A stretch of DNA of 64,000 nt. Origin: Limnomonas spitsbergensis (taxonomy: Eukaryota > Chlorophyta > Chlorophyceae > Chlamydomonadales). How positions within the stretch are numbered: the stretch's first letter is position 1; each line of letters begins with the position of its first letter. The position numbers were made by a program, and so were the translations under genes. The notes under the pieces are model-generated. The model did not search any database. It was not told the origin of the DNA and saw nothing but the letters and a program-made list of their open reading frames with translations. Below, one piece after another: positions 1-11,052 of the stretch. Location of the stretch: positions 1,550,001 through 1,614,000 of the forward strand of contig JAYJMM010000116.1 in NCBI GenBank assembly GCA_037349105.1, in the 5' to 3' direction.

Positions 1-179
1 GTACCGTACTGCATGCTTGTTCCTGGAATCCGCAATGGTTCGATCTTTCGGCCTTTCTCGATCAGCTGTATTCCTGCTGAGGGCCGAAAGCAGGTCTCAC
101 TAATGACCCGTCAGCTGCCCCCTGAGGTCCTGGGCATTGCCTGTTGCCTAATTGATGTGTCCTCTTCATCAAATCATGC

Positions 180-1205
180 CTACCCGCCCGCCTGCCTGCC
201 TACGCCTGCCAGCCTGCATGCTCGCCCGCCGCCTGCCTGCCTACCTGCCTGCCTACCTGCCTGCCAGCCTGCCTACCTACCTGCCTGCCTGCTTGCCTGT
301 CTACCTGCCTGTCTGTTGATAGTGGCCAGATTGCCTGTCTACCTACCTGCCGCCTGCCTGACTGCTTGCCTGCCGGCATCCCTGCCTGCCTGCCTGTCTG
401 CCCACCTGTCTGTTGATAGTGGCCTGATTGCCTGCCCGCCTGCCTGCCTACCTGCCCACCTGTCTGTTGATAGTGGTCTGCCTGCCTGCCTGCCCGCCTG
501 CCTACCTGCCCACCTGTCTGTTGATGGTTGCCTGATTGCCGGCCTGCCTGCCCTGCCTGTCTGTTGATAGTGGCCTGATTGCCTGCCTGCCTGCCTGCCC
601 TCCCACCTGTCTGTTGATAGTGGTCTGCCTGCCTGCCTGCCCGCCTGCCTACCTGCCCACCTGTCTGTTGATGGTTGCCTGATTGCCGGCCTGCCTGCCC
701 TGCCTGTCTGTTGATAGTGGCCTGATTGCCTGCCTGCCTGCCTGCCCTCCCACCTGCCCGCCTACCTGCCTGCCTGCCTGTCCGTTGATAGTGGCCTGAT
801 TGCCTGCCTGATTGCCTGCCTGCCTGCCTGCCTGCCTGCCCGCCTGCCTGCCTGCCTGTCTGTTGATAGTGGCCTGATTGCCTGCCTGTCTGCCTGCCTG
901 CCTGCCTGCCCTCCCACCTGCCTACCTGCCTGCCTGCCTGCCTGTCCGTTGATAGTGGCCTGATTGCCTGCCTGATTGCCTGCCTGCCTGCCTGCCTGCC
1001 TGCCTGCCCGCCCACCTGCCTACCTGCCTGCCTGCCCGCCTGTCTGTTGACATTGCCTGCCTGCCTGCCTGCCTGCCTGTCCGTTGATAGTGGCCTGATT
1101 GCCTGCCTGTCTGCCTGCCTGCCTGCCTGCCTGCCTGCCCGCCCACCTGCCTACCTGCCTGCCTGCCCGCCTGTCTGTTGACATTGCCTGCCTGCCTGCC
1201 TGCTA
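180..1205. repeat. CCTG/CTGC tetranucleotide tract with interspersed 20-bp motif
   Basis: About 1 kb of CCTG repeats (CTGC on the same strand in shifted register), with CCTA, CCCG and CCAC variants. It is interrupted roughly every 60-130 bases by a motif like TGTTGATAGTGGCCTGATTG. It ends 12 bases before the first supported ABC1K exon, so it most probably lies in an intron of that gene. Long open frames across it are products of the repeat and not genes. Confidence 0.9.
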
Positions 1206-1217
1206 ATGGTGGATCAG

Positions 1218-4200
1218 GTATCCCTAGACCTGTACGTGATGAGGGAGGCGGCGCTCATCTTCAACAGCACAGGGACGATGGCTTGCGACTGGGCAGCAGT
1301 GGTGGACGAGTGGGCGGCGCGATTCATGGTGGGGCGCAGCATCCCTCTGTCTCCCCCCCCCCCCCCCCCTGTGGCAATCAAGAGGTCACAATGTCATCAG
1401 GAGGAGATGATGGTGGTGCTTTGATGCGAGGACGCGGCATGCATGCGTTTTGGGGCGTAGTCCTGCATGCGTTTTAGAGATGTGGCATCCATGCATATTA
1501 TGATCTAACTAATAGTCTATTAAAGACGCGACATGCATACCATGTTACTAATATTAGGGATGCTGCGTGTGTGCATATTAGAGCGTGGTCCTGTGCATGA
1601 GATGAGGCACGCTAACGTGATCAGACGGATGATCTGCTGCCATCTGAATGCAGGTCGTGAGGATGGGATACGGTGGCTTTTAAAGGATGGCCAAAGTATT
1701 TGTTCCTGCAAATTTTGTTGTGGTTTTGTGTTGAGGTTTTAAATTTTCACGTTTGAAAACCCTGAACACTGAAACCTCGCCTGGTCCTGCAGGTCTTTAG
1801 TTATTCTTGGCACAGCCCATGCGTGCCATGCATGCATGCAAAGGCATGCCTGTTGTTCAACAAACCTAGGGCTGTTGAACAACAGGCATGCCTTAGCATG
1901 CACAGCCCCTGCTCAAAGACCCGTCCTGCAACCTCCCCTCTCCCAGGCTGACTCCCCTGCGCTCTGCCACCGGAAGCCACTGCTGGCCGCTTATAGCCCA
2001 GGCTGGCCGAAAAAACACCCTACCCGGCAAAAACGGTTACTTGTCTGACCCCCAGCCCTTCCTTGGCCACCGCAGGCCGAAATGGACTACGAGCGGGAGG
2101 CGCGGAGCGCGTCGGCCCTGCGCAAGGACATGTCCAAGCTGTCGGGGATCAAGGTGGCCTCGGTGGTTCCGGAGCTGTCGGGCTCCAACGTGCTGACGAC
2201 GGAGTGGGTAGCTGGCGAGAAGCTGGGCGAGAGCCGGGCGGGGGACGTTCGGGAGTTGTGCACGACGCTGCTGAACGCGTACCTGATACAGCTGCTGGAG
2301 ACGGGGTTCCTCCACGCGGATCCGCATCCGGGAAACCTGATCAGGACGCCCGAGGGCAAGATCTGCATCCTGGACTATGGCTTGATGACACAGGTCGGCA
2401 GCCTGGGGATATGCGTTGTACAGGGTGGGCGGAGTGTCCTTGCGGGAGTGTTGCGGGGTCGACAGGGTGTCCTAGGGGTGGAGTGTGGGCGTGTCCTCGT
2501 GGTGTTGCAGGTTGTTGCGGGGGGTCCTCGTGGTGTTGCAGGTTGTTGTACGGTGTCCTCATGGTGTTGCGGCATTTCTGTAAGTTTTGTTGCAGCCTGG
2601 TAGCACTAGGGGAGATCCCGGGACACCGTTCAATCACGTTTGCGTCGAGTTCTTTCAGATCATGAAAGACCTACCGTAAGTCCCATGGGCCTCCAGGCGG
2701 ATAGCCGCAGGCAGCATCGTAGCCGGGGTGCTCAACTGCAGAGAGCCGAGGCGTTACTCTGCAGTTAACATGACGATGTTTTCTGCATTGAGACTCTGGG
2801 ATACTGCTGCCGAGGCCAATGTAATATGTGACGACCCCGGCAGGCTGAGGCTACTCCTGACGCACTACTGGCCTCTTTGCCTCTTGTGTCCTGGTGGCTG
2901 AGGAGGGCTCTGTGTCGTTGTTGTGCTGGTGACGGAGGAGCATCGTTGGGCCATCCCGGCGCACTCCTGGCCTCTTTGCCTCTTTCTTGTCGGTGACTGA
3001 GAAGCCTTCTGTTGCTTGCATGGACTGAGGACCGGCGCAGCGATATCCTGACGCACTCCTGGCCTCTTTTTCTCTTGTGTGTTTGGGGGCTGAGGAGGGC
3101 TCTGTGTCGTTGTTGTTCAGGTGACGGAGGAGCAGCGCTGGGCCATCCTGGAGTTCATCGCTCACCTCTCGACTGAGGACTGGGAGGCCATGACGGTGGA
3201 CCTGCAGCGGCTGGGCTTCATCCCCCTCTCGGTGAGACCAACGCACCCAGTCAGAATGCGGTGAGGGTATGATGCAGTACACTTTTTATCTTTGGGTGAT
3301 TCAGCTGCAAGGCATTTGCATCACAGCCTATGCTGTGCCAGTGAGTTATCTCGCCCCTGCCCCCCCACCCTGCCGACTGCCCCTGCTGACTGCTGCCCCT
3401 ACCCCCTCCTGCTCACTGACCCTGCCCCCCCCCTTCCCCTTGCCGACTGCCCCTGCCGACTGCACCTCCCCTGCCGAATGCTCCTGCCGACTGCACCCCC
3501 CCCCTGCCGACTGCCCCTGCCGACTGCCCCCCCCCCTGCCGACTGCCCCCTCCCCTGCCGACCCCCTCCCTGCCGACTGCCCCCTCCCTTGCGTAGGTGG
3601 ATCCAAGGGAGGCTGGCTTGGTGGACGGCTTGGCTGAGATCATGGCCCAGCTGGTGGGGGGCGGCGGGGCGGCCAAGGTCAACATCGACAAGATCAGCCA
3701 GGACTTATCAGACATGGGGGACAAGTACCCATTCCAGGTTTGGGGGAGGGGGTGCAAGGGGGGAGGGGCCCTGCCTTCTATTTGTCTTGCAAGGAGAACG
3801 GATATTCTGGAAGAGGATTTGTCAGGCATGGGGGACAAGTACCCACTCCTCTTCACCCACTCTCCCCCCCCCCCTGGCGCGCAGATCCCGCCTTTCTTCG
3901 CCCTCATCCTGCGAGCATTCTCGGTGATTGAGGGCATCGGCCTGGGCGTGGACCCGGACTATGCTATTGTCAAAGAATGCTTCCCATACCTGACCAGGTG
4001 GGTAGGCTGGAGGGAGCCTCTATACTCCATGGCTTCTTAACTTTGAGGGGAAACAGACTACATATCTAGAAGGGACGCACCGTACATTTACAAAGCCTTT
4101 TGTCTGTGGGGCATTGAAGGTGAACAGGCTAGAAGGCAGGCGCCGCACGTTTCATGATACATTGTTTATTTGAAGCATTTAAGGCAGGCCAGGTGCCGCT

Positions 4201-5683
4201 CTTAAACCTGTGACCTTAGCTGGGTGGGCTGGAGAGAACTTATATACTCGATGGCTTCTGCACTCCTCGATAGCTTCTCAGGCCTCCAGGGAAACAGGCT
4301 ATAGGGCACTATTCTCACACTAACACGTTTTCAATGCCTTTCCATCCAGCCCCTTTCCTGTCTTCTGTCTTTTCATCCTCCAGGCCTGTCTGTCCTCTCA
4401 TCCTCCTGCCCACCCCTCCTGAATACACAGGCGTCTGCTTCAAGACGACTCTGCCCGCGCCCGCGCGATCCTGCGCAACCTCCTGTACGGTACGCACAAG
4501 CACATCAATGTCGCGCGCCTCGCACGCATCGCCGACAGCTTTGGCTCCTTCACGACCAGCGGGCTGCACCAGGAGCTGCTGCTGCCGGGCCTGCCCATTG
4601 CCGCGCCCGTCCCCGCTGCCGCGGTCCTGTTTGGCTCGACAAAGCAGGCGGGGTCTGCTCCTTTGCGGCAGGATGCGCCCCGCCCTGCTGTCGAATCGAA
4701 GTGGGGCATGCCGCTGCCCCCGCTGGACAGCACGGCGGGGTCACTGCTGGCGGCTGCGGCGGCCGCCGTGCCCACGCTGGACCCGGTCGTGAAGGATGCG
4801 CTGCTGGTCATGTTTGGACGACGGGGGAGCTACCTCCAGGTGGGGGAGGCAATGCAATGACCGAGGTTGCATACGGTACATACCGGGGGTAACCTTAATA
4901 TTTTTATTTGGTTTTGATCAGGTTTTGATGCTGGAAATTTAATAATGCTCAAGCGCTTCCGTAGTATATATACCTGTGTTGATGCTATGTGCTGTTGCGT
5001 CTCTGTCTGACGAGCGCCTCCGTTGTTTTTAACATGTGTGTGTGTGTTCCACCTGGCAGGACTTGCTTGTTGAAGAGGCGGTGTCTGCTGTTGACGCGCT
5101 GTCCCGCGGCGCGCTCAACGCCGTGCTTGCTTCCGTTCTGGGCAGCGCGCCCGCGGCCTTCGTCAACAGTACTGTCGGGGCGCTGGGGCCGCTGCGGGGC
5201 CTTCTCATGCCGGTCCCCACGCCGGTCGAGCTGCTGTCCCGCCTGACGCCGATGCTGGCTGCGACGCCGGAAGACGTGGAGGCACTGGCTGTGGTGGCTG
5301 GCCTGCTGTCGCTGATGCAGCGGAGCGCGGTCAAGGTTGGCTCGAAAGCGGCCGGGGGCGGCGTGGGCGGGAAGGACCTGCCGCGCCTGGGGCGGGCGGC
5401 GACGGAGCTGGCGCCACTGTTGCCGGAGCTCGCCCCGGGGTTAAGCTACATGGCCGAGACGTTCTCTCGCGCGTTTGTGGCGAGGGTGATACAGAGGCTG
5501 GTCGGGGGAGGCGGCTTGGCGCTGGGACCTGTAAGGCTCGGGGAAGCGGCATCGACGTCGCAGCCTCAACCTGTGCCGGCGTTGCGGTATATGGCACCGC
5601 CGGATCTGCCTGGCGGGCGCGGGCGGGGCGGGCAAATGCCGGGCGGGTTTAATCCGCAGAACATGCGGGACTGGGGTCGCTGA
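1218..5683 (+). CDS. ABC1 (ADCK/UbiB-like) atypical kinase, plastid type, 3' part of gene
   Basis: Seven exons join in phase: 1218-1328, 2076-2393, 3121-3231, 3597-3737, 3885-3997, 4431-4839 and 5060-5683 (stop TGA). They give about 608 residues; the N-terminal part, including the KxGQ motif expected in the family, lies upstream of the window. Visible family landmarks are VSLDLYVMRE and VVDEWAARF in exon 1, EMDYEREA at the start of exon 2, the lid-like NVLTTEWVAGEKL, the catalytic loop HADPHPGN and the metal-binding LDYG (DFG equivalent). The long helical C-terminal part (for example FSVIEGIGLGVDPDY) matches plant ABC1K proteins of plastids and plastoglobules, which act in isoprenoid-quinone and chlorophyll homeostasis. 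Activity is inferred from the family. Catalytic residues in the window look intact. The paralogue (K1, K3 and so on) cannot be fixed without the N-terminus. Confidence 0.88.
1841..1894. repeat. Perfect 22-bp inverted repeat with 10-base loop, in ABC1K intron
   Basis: The arms at 1841-1862 and 1873-1894 are exact reverse complements, beginning AAGGCATGCC, around the loop AACCTAGGGC. The hairpin lies in the intron between the exons at 1218 and 2076. It could be a tiny MITE relic or an RNA hairpin; no function is shown. Confidence 0.8.
2857..3150. repeat. ~96-bp intronic triplication that includes the start of the next ABC1K exon
   Basis: Three diverged tandem copies begin near 2857, 2957 and 3049 with a GACGCACT-CTGGCCTC motif. 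The first carries a decayed copy of the next exon's start (GTGACGGAGGAGCATCG at 2929; the real exon starts at 3121 with GTGACGGAGGAGCAGCG). In the decayed copy the acceptor CAG has become CTG. The middle copy keeps only part of the unit. Confidence 0.8.
3355..3592. repeat. CCTGCCGACTGCC-type minisatellite in ABC1K intron
   Basis: Irregular repeats of CTGCCGACTGCCCC with C-rich spacers fill most of the intron before the exon at 3597. They form a long pyrimidine-rich stretch directly upstream of the acceptor. Confidence 0.85.
3808..3847. repeat. Decayed duplicate of the preceding exon end, ABC1K intron
   Basis: About 36 bases (GAGGATTTGTCAGGCATGGG and onward) repeat the last 36 bases of the exon ending at 3737 with a few changes. 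The donor is lost: the copy has CCACTCCTC where the exon has CCATTCCAG followed by GT. Confidence 0.75.
3998..4310. repeat. Duplicated donor-side segment inside ABC1K intron
   Basis: The first ~60 bases of the intron (GTGGGTAGGCTGGAGGGAGC, then a TATACTCCATGGCTTCT stretch) recur diverged from about 4219 (GGTGGGCTGGAGAGAAC, then TATACTCGATGGCTTCT). Both are followed by a GGGAAACAG motif. Confidence 0.6.
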
Positions 5684-8380
5684 GGCTAGTTGCTCGACAG
5701 GTGGGGTGTGCACTTGTTGATCTGGCTTGTGGAGCCAGGCGGGTACAGACCCAGATCTAGAGATTACCGAACTGACCAGTTTTTGAAGATAAGGTGTTTG
5801 TTGAGTAGCTTGATTGGTGGGGGGTATGGTGGGGTGCTGTTCAAAAACTGTCATAAATCAAAATGGTTGTACATAAATTAATTCCCTTATCAGTATGATC
5901 TGAGATGACCGTTAATTATAGTGATTTTAATTATTGATGATTTGTTTATTTATTGTGATCTTTGGTTTTCCCGCTTTAAGGTCAGGGCTCCGTTTTTTTA
6001 ACAAGTGGGCGCACCAAAGCCTTGAACCTTTGACTTGTACTCTGTCAGTGTACTGTTGTGATTCATAAGCACCGGATTATGAGGGTGGAGCAGCAAGTCT
6101 TGTGAGGCGGGTGTTTTGTGATCAACATGGAAGGGCCTTACTTGGCCCTTCACTCCTCCCCTTGCATTATTTTCGTCTGTCTCGAATTGTTTGAATTCTT
6201 AAGGAATGTTTTTTTTGTTTCGGGTGCAGCTGGTTGCCCATCACTTGCCACCTGGTATGAAACCCTTGCTCCTAAATTGCCATTTAAACTTATTTTGGGG
6301 CGGTTGTCAGCTTGCTGCAGTTGAGTGAAGCAACCAGTACAAACAGCATACCGTATTATTGCATCCGTTTCGCATTTCCTGTCTGATTCAGACTTTTGGG
6401 CTGTCGTTTCTGTGAAAGGTGATGGGGTCGTGCATGTGGCCCCTACAAAGATGGACAGCATGGAGTTTAGACTACCGGTCTCACGTAATATTTTAGCCCG
6501 GAAAAACATCCCATTCTGGCAGAGGGGGCGGCTCCGCAACGGAGACCACTGTTGTCGATACGCCCATTCTTTAGTCAAGCAGTATGCCAGCATCAAAAAT
6601 TATTGGCAGCCTCCTCTTCTCCGGATATCGTTGCGACATGTGAGGTGTCGAGTGTCGACCCTTGACGTCATTTGCCCTTCCTAGTCAGGAACTAACGAAG
6701 GCAGTTGTCTTAGGATATGACATTTGACAGTCATTAACCCGGTACATTAAGCGAAACCATTAAACGTGCTCGGCTGATCTGATTGGAATTGACTTCTCTT
6801 CGCCTCCAACCTCTTATTTCTTACAAATAAATCAAAGTCTGACTAGGTTCTGGAGGTCGAGGGGGGGGGGGCAGCCAGGGGTCATTAACCATTTTTGATA
6901 ATGGTGGTCCGTGAGTTTAACTGTCCTTTGTCCCCCCTACCCTTTTCCCCGTCGGTTGTCATAGCGGCAATCCAATTTAGCGGTCCTCGCCCCTAGTGAA
7001 CTGTCCCCAATGTTGAAGTGTCATGGGCTGCCTCAGGCCCTCAAGGACGGCTATGGAAGGAAGGTGTTAATCGCCTCATTGGTGCATTCTGATGGTACCC
7101 TCTTGCCCCAATGTGGTAAGGTCCTTAACTTTCAATTCTCCGAAGTCCCTACCATATACAGGTACCATACCCGAGTACACTTAGAGTAAGACAGTTGGGC
7201 GCCCGAACGGTTGACTCTTTTTTAGCAAGGCACAGGGGTAGGATGCCACCAGAGAGATAACATGGACTAGGAGCGAGACGCGGCAGCTGAGAAGCTGAGC
7301 CTTTTGGGGAATTTGAGAGGGGATCAGAAAGTGAGAGGTGTAACTAACTGACTAACTGGCAATCAGGGTCCCACGGTGTTTGTCCAGGCTCAAGAGTCTT
7401 AAGTGGCACGTGAATGCCGCCCCCGAAACGAGACATTCGGCTGGGTGCTATAACCCGTGAAGGTAATAGTCAGGGAGATATTTGGATCTCCCCACCCGGT
7501 GCTCCCAGCTTTGGTACTTCCCACAATCCACGCCAAATAGGCCAGGCGTTCTACTTCTAAACTTCTTCTTTCTGTGTCTGCTTTACCGTATATGTTGCAG
7601 GTGGTGGTGGTAGGTTGCATATGTGGGATTAGTTGCATTCATAGTTGGTGGGAACCGGTGGCTGGGAACAGTGTAGGAGGCACCCCCCTTCATACCACCG
7701 CGTCATACTTCCACAATCATGTAACCACGGAGGGCACGGAGTGCATCATTTTGTAAGCAAATGCTCCAGCAAATGGCTGATTTCCCCGTGATTTTCCCTC
7801 GCCATTCAGTTTATACCGTATATAACATTTTCTTTTACTTTGAGACCGCACGTTCAAGTTTAAAATCACAGGGAAAATCTCGGTCAGTGCTTTCCATCGC
7901 GCCATCGAACACGCGAATCGGTTCAGATCTCTCTGATCCCTCTGATCCCATATTTCCGTAGGTATGAAGGGGGGTCCTCGCCAGCCTCTTTTGTGCCGAT
8001 ATGTACGCACTTACGGAATTACCGGTACACGTAGATCACGGCATCTATCAACTGTCGAATCTATCATGTCGGGTGCTGACTCGATCGCCAGATGGCCAAA
8101 TCTGCCTCGAACAGAAAACATAATCAACGGAAACAAGTCTTTCTCTCCAATTTTCCGTGAGTCACAAAATATAATGATGCAGCGGCCGACCGGTGCCGAC
8201 GACACCGGTGTTGAGATCCCGCCAACAGGTTGGTGTTGTGCAGTATTTATCATGCTGCATAAGGCTACCCGCCAAAACGAATCATGCTCTTTTTAATTTG
8301 TATAGAGGGGGGGCTCGCTCTAGGCCAGTAGGCCCCTTAAACAGCTTACCGTGTTTACTGTGTCGTTTGCCTTTCCGGCC
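5684..8380. other. Intergenic stretch, no supported gene
   Basis: Open frames here (for example 6325-6684) show no recognisable domain, no codon pattern like the neighbouring exons and no convincing splice pairs. A short hairpin, GAAGGGCC-TTACTT-GGCCCTTC, sits near 6129-6150. A few TACCGTATAT motifs occur (near 7585 and 7815). The first part presumably contains the 3' UTR of the ABC1K gene. Confidence 0.5.
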
Positions 8381-8384
8381 TTTG

Positions 8385-8500
8385 CTTTTGGTCCTTTTGT
8401 TGTTGTTTATTGTTGTTGTTTGCCCCCTTTTTAGTTTCTTCTCTTCTCCCTTCTGATCAGTGGGGCGCCCTCGCGGCCAAGCAGGGGTGGAATACGCTTG
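8385..8500 (+). repeat. Dispersed repeat R2, copy 1
   Basis: A pyrimidine-rich leader is followed by GGGGCGCCCTCGCGGCCAAGC. This matches other copies in the window with the consensus GTTGGGCGCCCAYGCGGCCR, often followed by a GAGCAGGGCCCAGAGGTG block. Class unknown; SINE-like or the 3' end of a retroelement is possible. Confidence 0.6.
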
Positions 8501-8577
8501 CTTTTGTGGACTTGTCTTTTCTTAGAGGCTTTGTTGAGGGCTAGTCTCTAGTAGAACTCAGGTGTTGGACTTGGTCT

Positions 8578-8715
8578 GCTTTGCCTTCCCGGCCTCTCCT
8601 TTTGTTCCTTTCCCCAGCTCTCTTCCTTTTAGTTCCTTCTTTACTCCCTTCTGAACAGTTGGGCGCCCACGCGGCCGAGCTTTGAGCGGGCCCAGAGGCG
8701 TGCCGCAGACAGCTC
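8578..8715 (+). repeat. Dispersed repeat R2, copy 2
   Basis: It has a pyrimidine-rich leader with CTTCTGAACAG, then TTGGGCGCCCACGCGGCCGA and GAGCGGGCCCAGAGGCGTG. This is the same order as copy 1, about 190 bases upstream, so the two may be a local tandem pair. Confidence 0.65.
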
Positions 8716-8754
8716 AGGTAATATTTGCCTGTGTAGGGTATCGAGTATTGTGTA

Positions 8755-8852
8755 CTTGTGTGGCATGTGCAGGCCAGAGGCGACCAGGATCTAAGGTTGC
8801 CAAACCTGGAGTGCGAGGTTAAAATGAGACAGATGAGACCGGTGGGTCCTAG
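8755..8852 (+). repeat. Dispersed repeat R3, copy 1
   Basis: GTGGCATGTGCAGGCCAGAG begins a block that ends with GAGACAGATGAGACCGGTG. It is related to blocks at 17500-17660 and 19490-19655 (TGGCATGTGCAGGCC ... GACAGGTGAGAA). All three lie upstream of F-box/LRR sequence or its relics, so R3 may be part of an old duplicated gene-upstream unit. Confidence 0.5.
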
Positions 8853-9399
8853 AGCATGTGCTCATGCATGGCGGGCATGGCAGGTGTGGACATTTAACAA
8901 GTGTGGAATGCAATAAATGTTACTGGGAAGTGCATACCTCCCTTTGTGCCTACTAAGTAACTTTCGCATGCATGCCCTGAAAGTATGCCATGGAGGCTGG
9001 GTAGTTAGGGGAACTAAGGTTGGCACGTGTATCATGGTAGCACGATACGGCGCAGTACTGCACAGAACGGCGCAGGCTAAAACAAATAGTACTGACAAAG
9101 TTGCAGGATACACCTACCTACAACCACAGTCTCACTGGATGGTTGTAGATAGGGATACAGCACGATACAGTGAAATGCGGCACAGGTTTAGCCGGAATGT
9201 GCGACCATGATGTGTATGCCTGGCAGGCAGCTGCATTTTAGTCGTGGTTGCCAAGTCGCATGACTCCCATCGTGCCTGCTGAATCCAGTCCTGCCTATTG
9301 CTTGGGTCATCAGTCATCAAGAGACGTAGGTTTATCATACTTCCGTTTGGTGGCTTGTGGGCGCATGTCCAAGGCGCAATATTTTTGCTAGTTGGCTTG

Positions 9400-9500
9400 T
9401 GGGCACATGCCCGTGGCGCTATATGAACTGGTGCATGGCAGCTGGTTTCATACGTCTATAATTCGAACATGCGTGCGGGCGGGGCAATCAAGATCGGAGG
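9400..9500 (+). promoter_or_regulatory. Conserved upstream block of F-box/LRR gene
   Basis: The segment ending GCGGGCGGGGCAATCAAGAT lies just before the F-box exon. It recurs at about 20405-20490 before the second F-box/LRR copy and, diverged, at about 19025-19115 with no gene behind it. Conservation together with the gene suggests a promoter or 5' UTR, but co-duplication alone would also explain it. Confidence 0.4.
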
Positions 9501-11052
9501 TTATGTTTTTTTATTTGTCTGCATTCAATGCCATCCAGGTCTTCTCGGCCTCCAGCCCGATGTGTTGGTCAACATCGCTTGCAAGGTGGACGACAAGGCA
9601 TCCCTGCGCACAGCCTGTCGCGCCCTATGCCATGTGGTTGACTCAACAACGGCGCTCAGTTGGGGAGGTGCGGCCCATGATGATTTCGAAGTGGGAGATC
9701 CTTAAGCGAGAAAAGACTACCAGGCTTTACTTTTCCAGGCAGATTTCTTCCACAGGTTTTTGACCCTGAGGGAGCTCTCCATCATTAACGCGGTCTGCGT
9801 GGACCCGACCTCTCTGGCAGCAGCATGCACTGGACTGCACACGCTTTTTTTCCGCAACTGCCGTGTAGGAGGTGACGACCTCGCAACTGTTTTCCCATGC
9901 TCCGGACTGCCGACGGTCAGTTTCATCGGCTGCAGTGCAGAGAGAGAGCTAACGCCTCTGGCCGTGTGCCCTGGTTTGCGGAGCCTTAGCTTCAATAGCT
10001 GTGATAGAGTCAGCGACCTGTCCCCTCTCGCCATCATGCGTGCGCAGCAAGCTCTCAGCTTCAAAAAATGGGACGGAGTCAGAGACCTGACCCCAGTGAC
10101 AGTGTGCACTGGACTGCAGACTCTCAGCTTCAACAAGTATGGCGGAGTTGGAGACTTGAGCCCTCTGACGGCATGCATCGGACTGCGGAGTCTCAGCTTC
10201 ACCTGGTGTTCTTTAGTTGAGGACCTGACACCTCTGGCAGCGTGCACCGGACTGCAGAATCTCAGCTTCGGAGGTTGCAAAATGTTCCTCAGTCACCTTC
10301 CCTCCCAGTCTGTATCCGTGGGCTGTAATCCTGTTAAGGATCTAACCCCTCTGGCAGTGTGCACTGGACTGCGAACTCTGAGCTTTCCCGGCGGTACTCA
10401 TATCAGAGACCTAGCCCCTCTGGCAGCGTGCACGGAGCTACATACACTCACCTTCGACGCTTGTGATCTAGATGACCTTGCCCCTCTGACAGCATGCACT
10501 GGGCTTCAAGCTCTCTACTTCGAAGGTTGTGACGTCAGATGCTTAAAACCTCTGGCCGCATGTACTGGACTGCAGACTCTCAACTTCAACGCTAACTATC
10601 GAGTCGAGAGCCTGTTCCCTCTGGCCTCGTGCACTGGACTGCAGACTCTCAGTTTTGGCGGCTGTGTTGGAGTCAGTGACCTGACCCCTTTGGCCATGTG
10701 CACTGGACAACAGACTCTCAACTTCAGCAAGTGTGGGCAAATCAATGACCTGACCCCTCTGGCAGCGTGTACTGGACTGCAATCTCTTGACTTCAGCAAT
10801 TGTGATCAAGTCAATGACCTGACCCCTTTGGCTGCGTGCACTGGACTGCAAACTCTCAACTTCAGCAATTGTGGGCAAGTCAGTGACCTGACTCCTCTCG
10901 CAGCCTGCACTGGGCTACAAACTCTTGAGTGCTGCGGCGATTGTGAGCAAGTCAGTAACCTGACCCCTCTGGCAGCCTGCACTGGCGTGCATAACTTGTG
11001 CAGCGATGGCTGTGTTTTAACTCATGACCTGCTGACACCTCTGGATGCATGA
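9469..11052 (+). CDS. F-box/leucine-rich-repeat protein
   Basis: An F-box-like segment (LGLQPDVLVNIACKVDD, then CRALCHVV) lies at about 9544-9650. A long LRR exon runs from about 9739 (after TTTTCCAG) to the TGA at 11050-11052. The LRR part has about 16 repeats of ~24 residues with the signature LTPLAACTGLQTLNFSNC. F-box/LRR proteins usually act as substrate receptors of SCF ubiquitin ligases; that role is inferred. The start is uncertain: the first in-frame ATG is at 9469, whereas the paralogue at 20653 has ATG exactly where this copy has CTC. The best donor (GGGAG|GTGCGG near 9667) is out of phase with the LRR exon. Either the true junction differs or the copy is decaying. Confidence 0.6.

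Noticed and set aside
13..567. Open frames across 13-567 and 200-1146 (Cys/Pro/Leu and Gly/Arg/Gln-rich)
   Set aside because: They are translations of the CCTG tract. The first ~55 codons (RQLPPEVLGIACCLIDV) faintly resemble an F-box start but are too short to support a gene.
6325..6684. ORF of 119 codons in the gene-poor region
   Set aside because: No domain and no flanking splice or promoter evidence.
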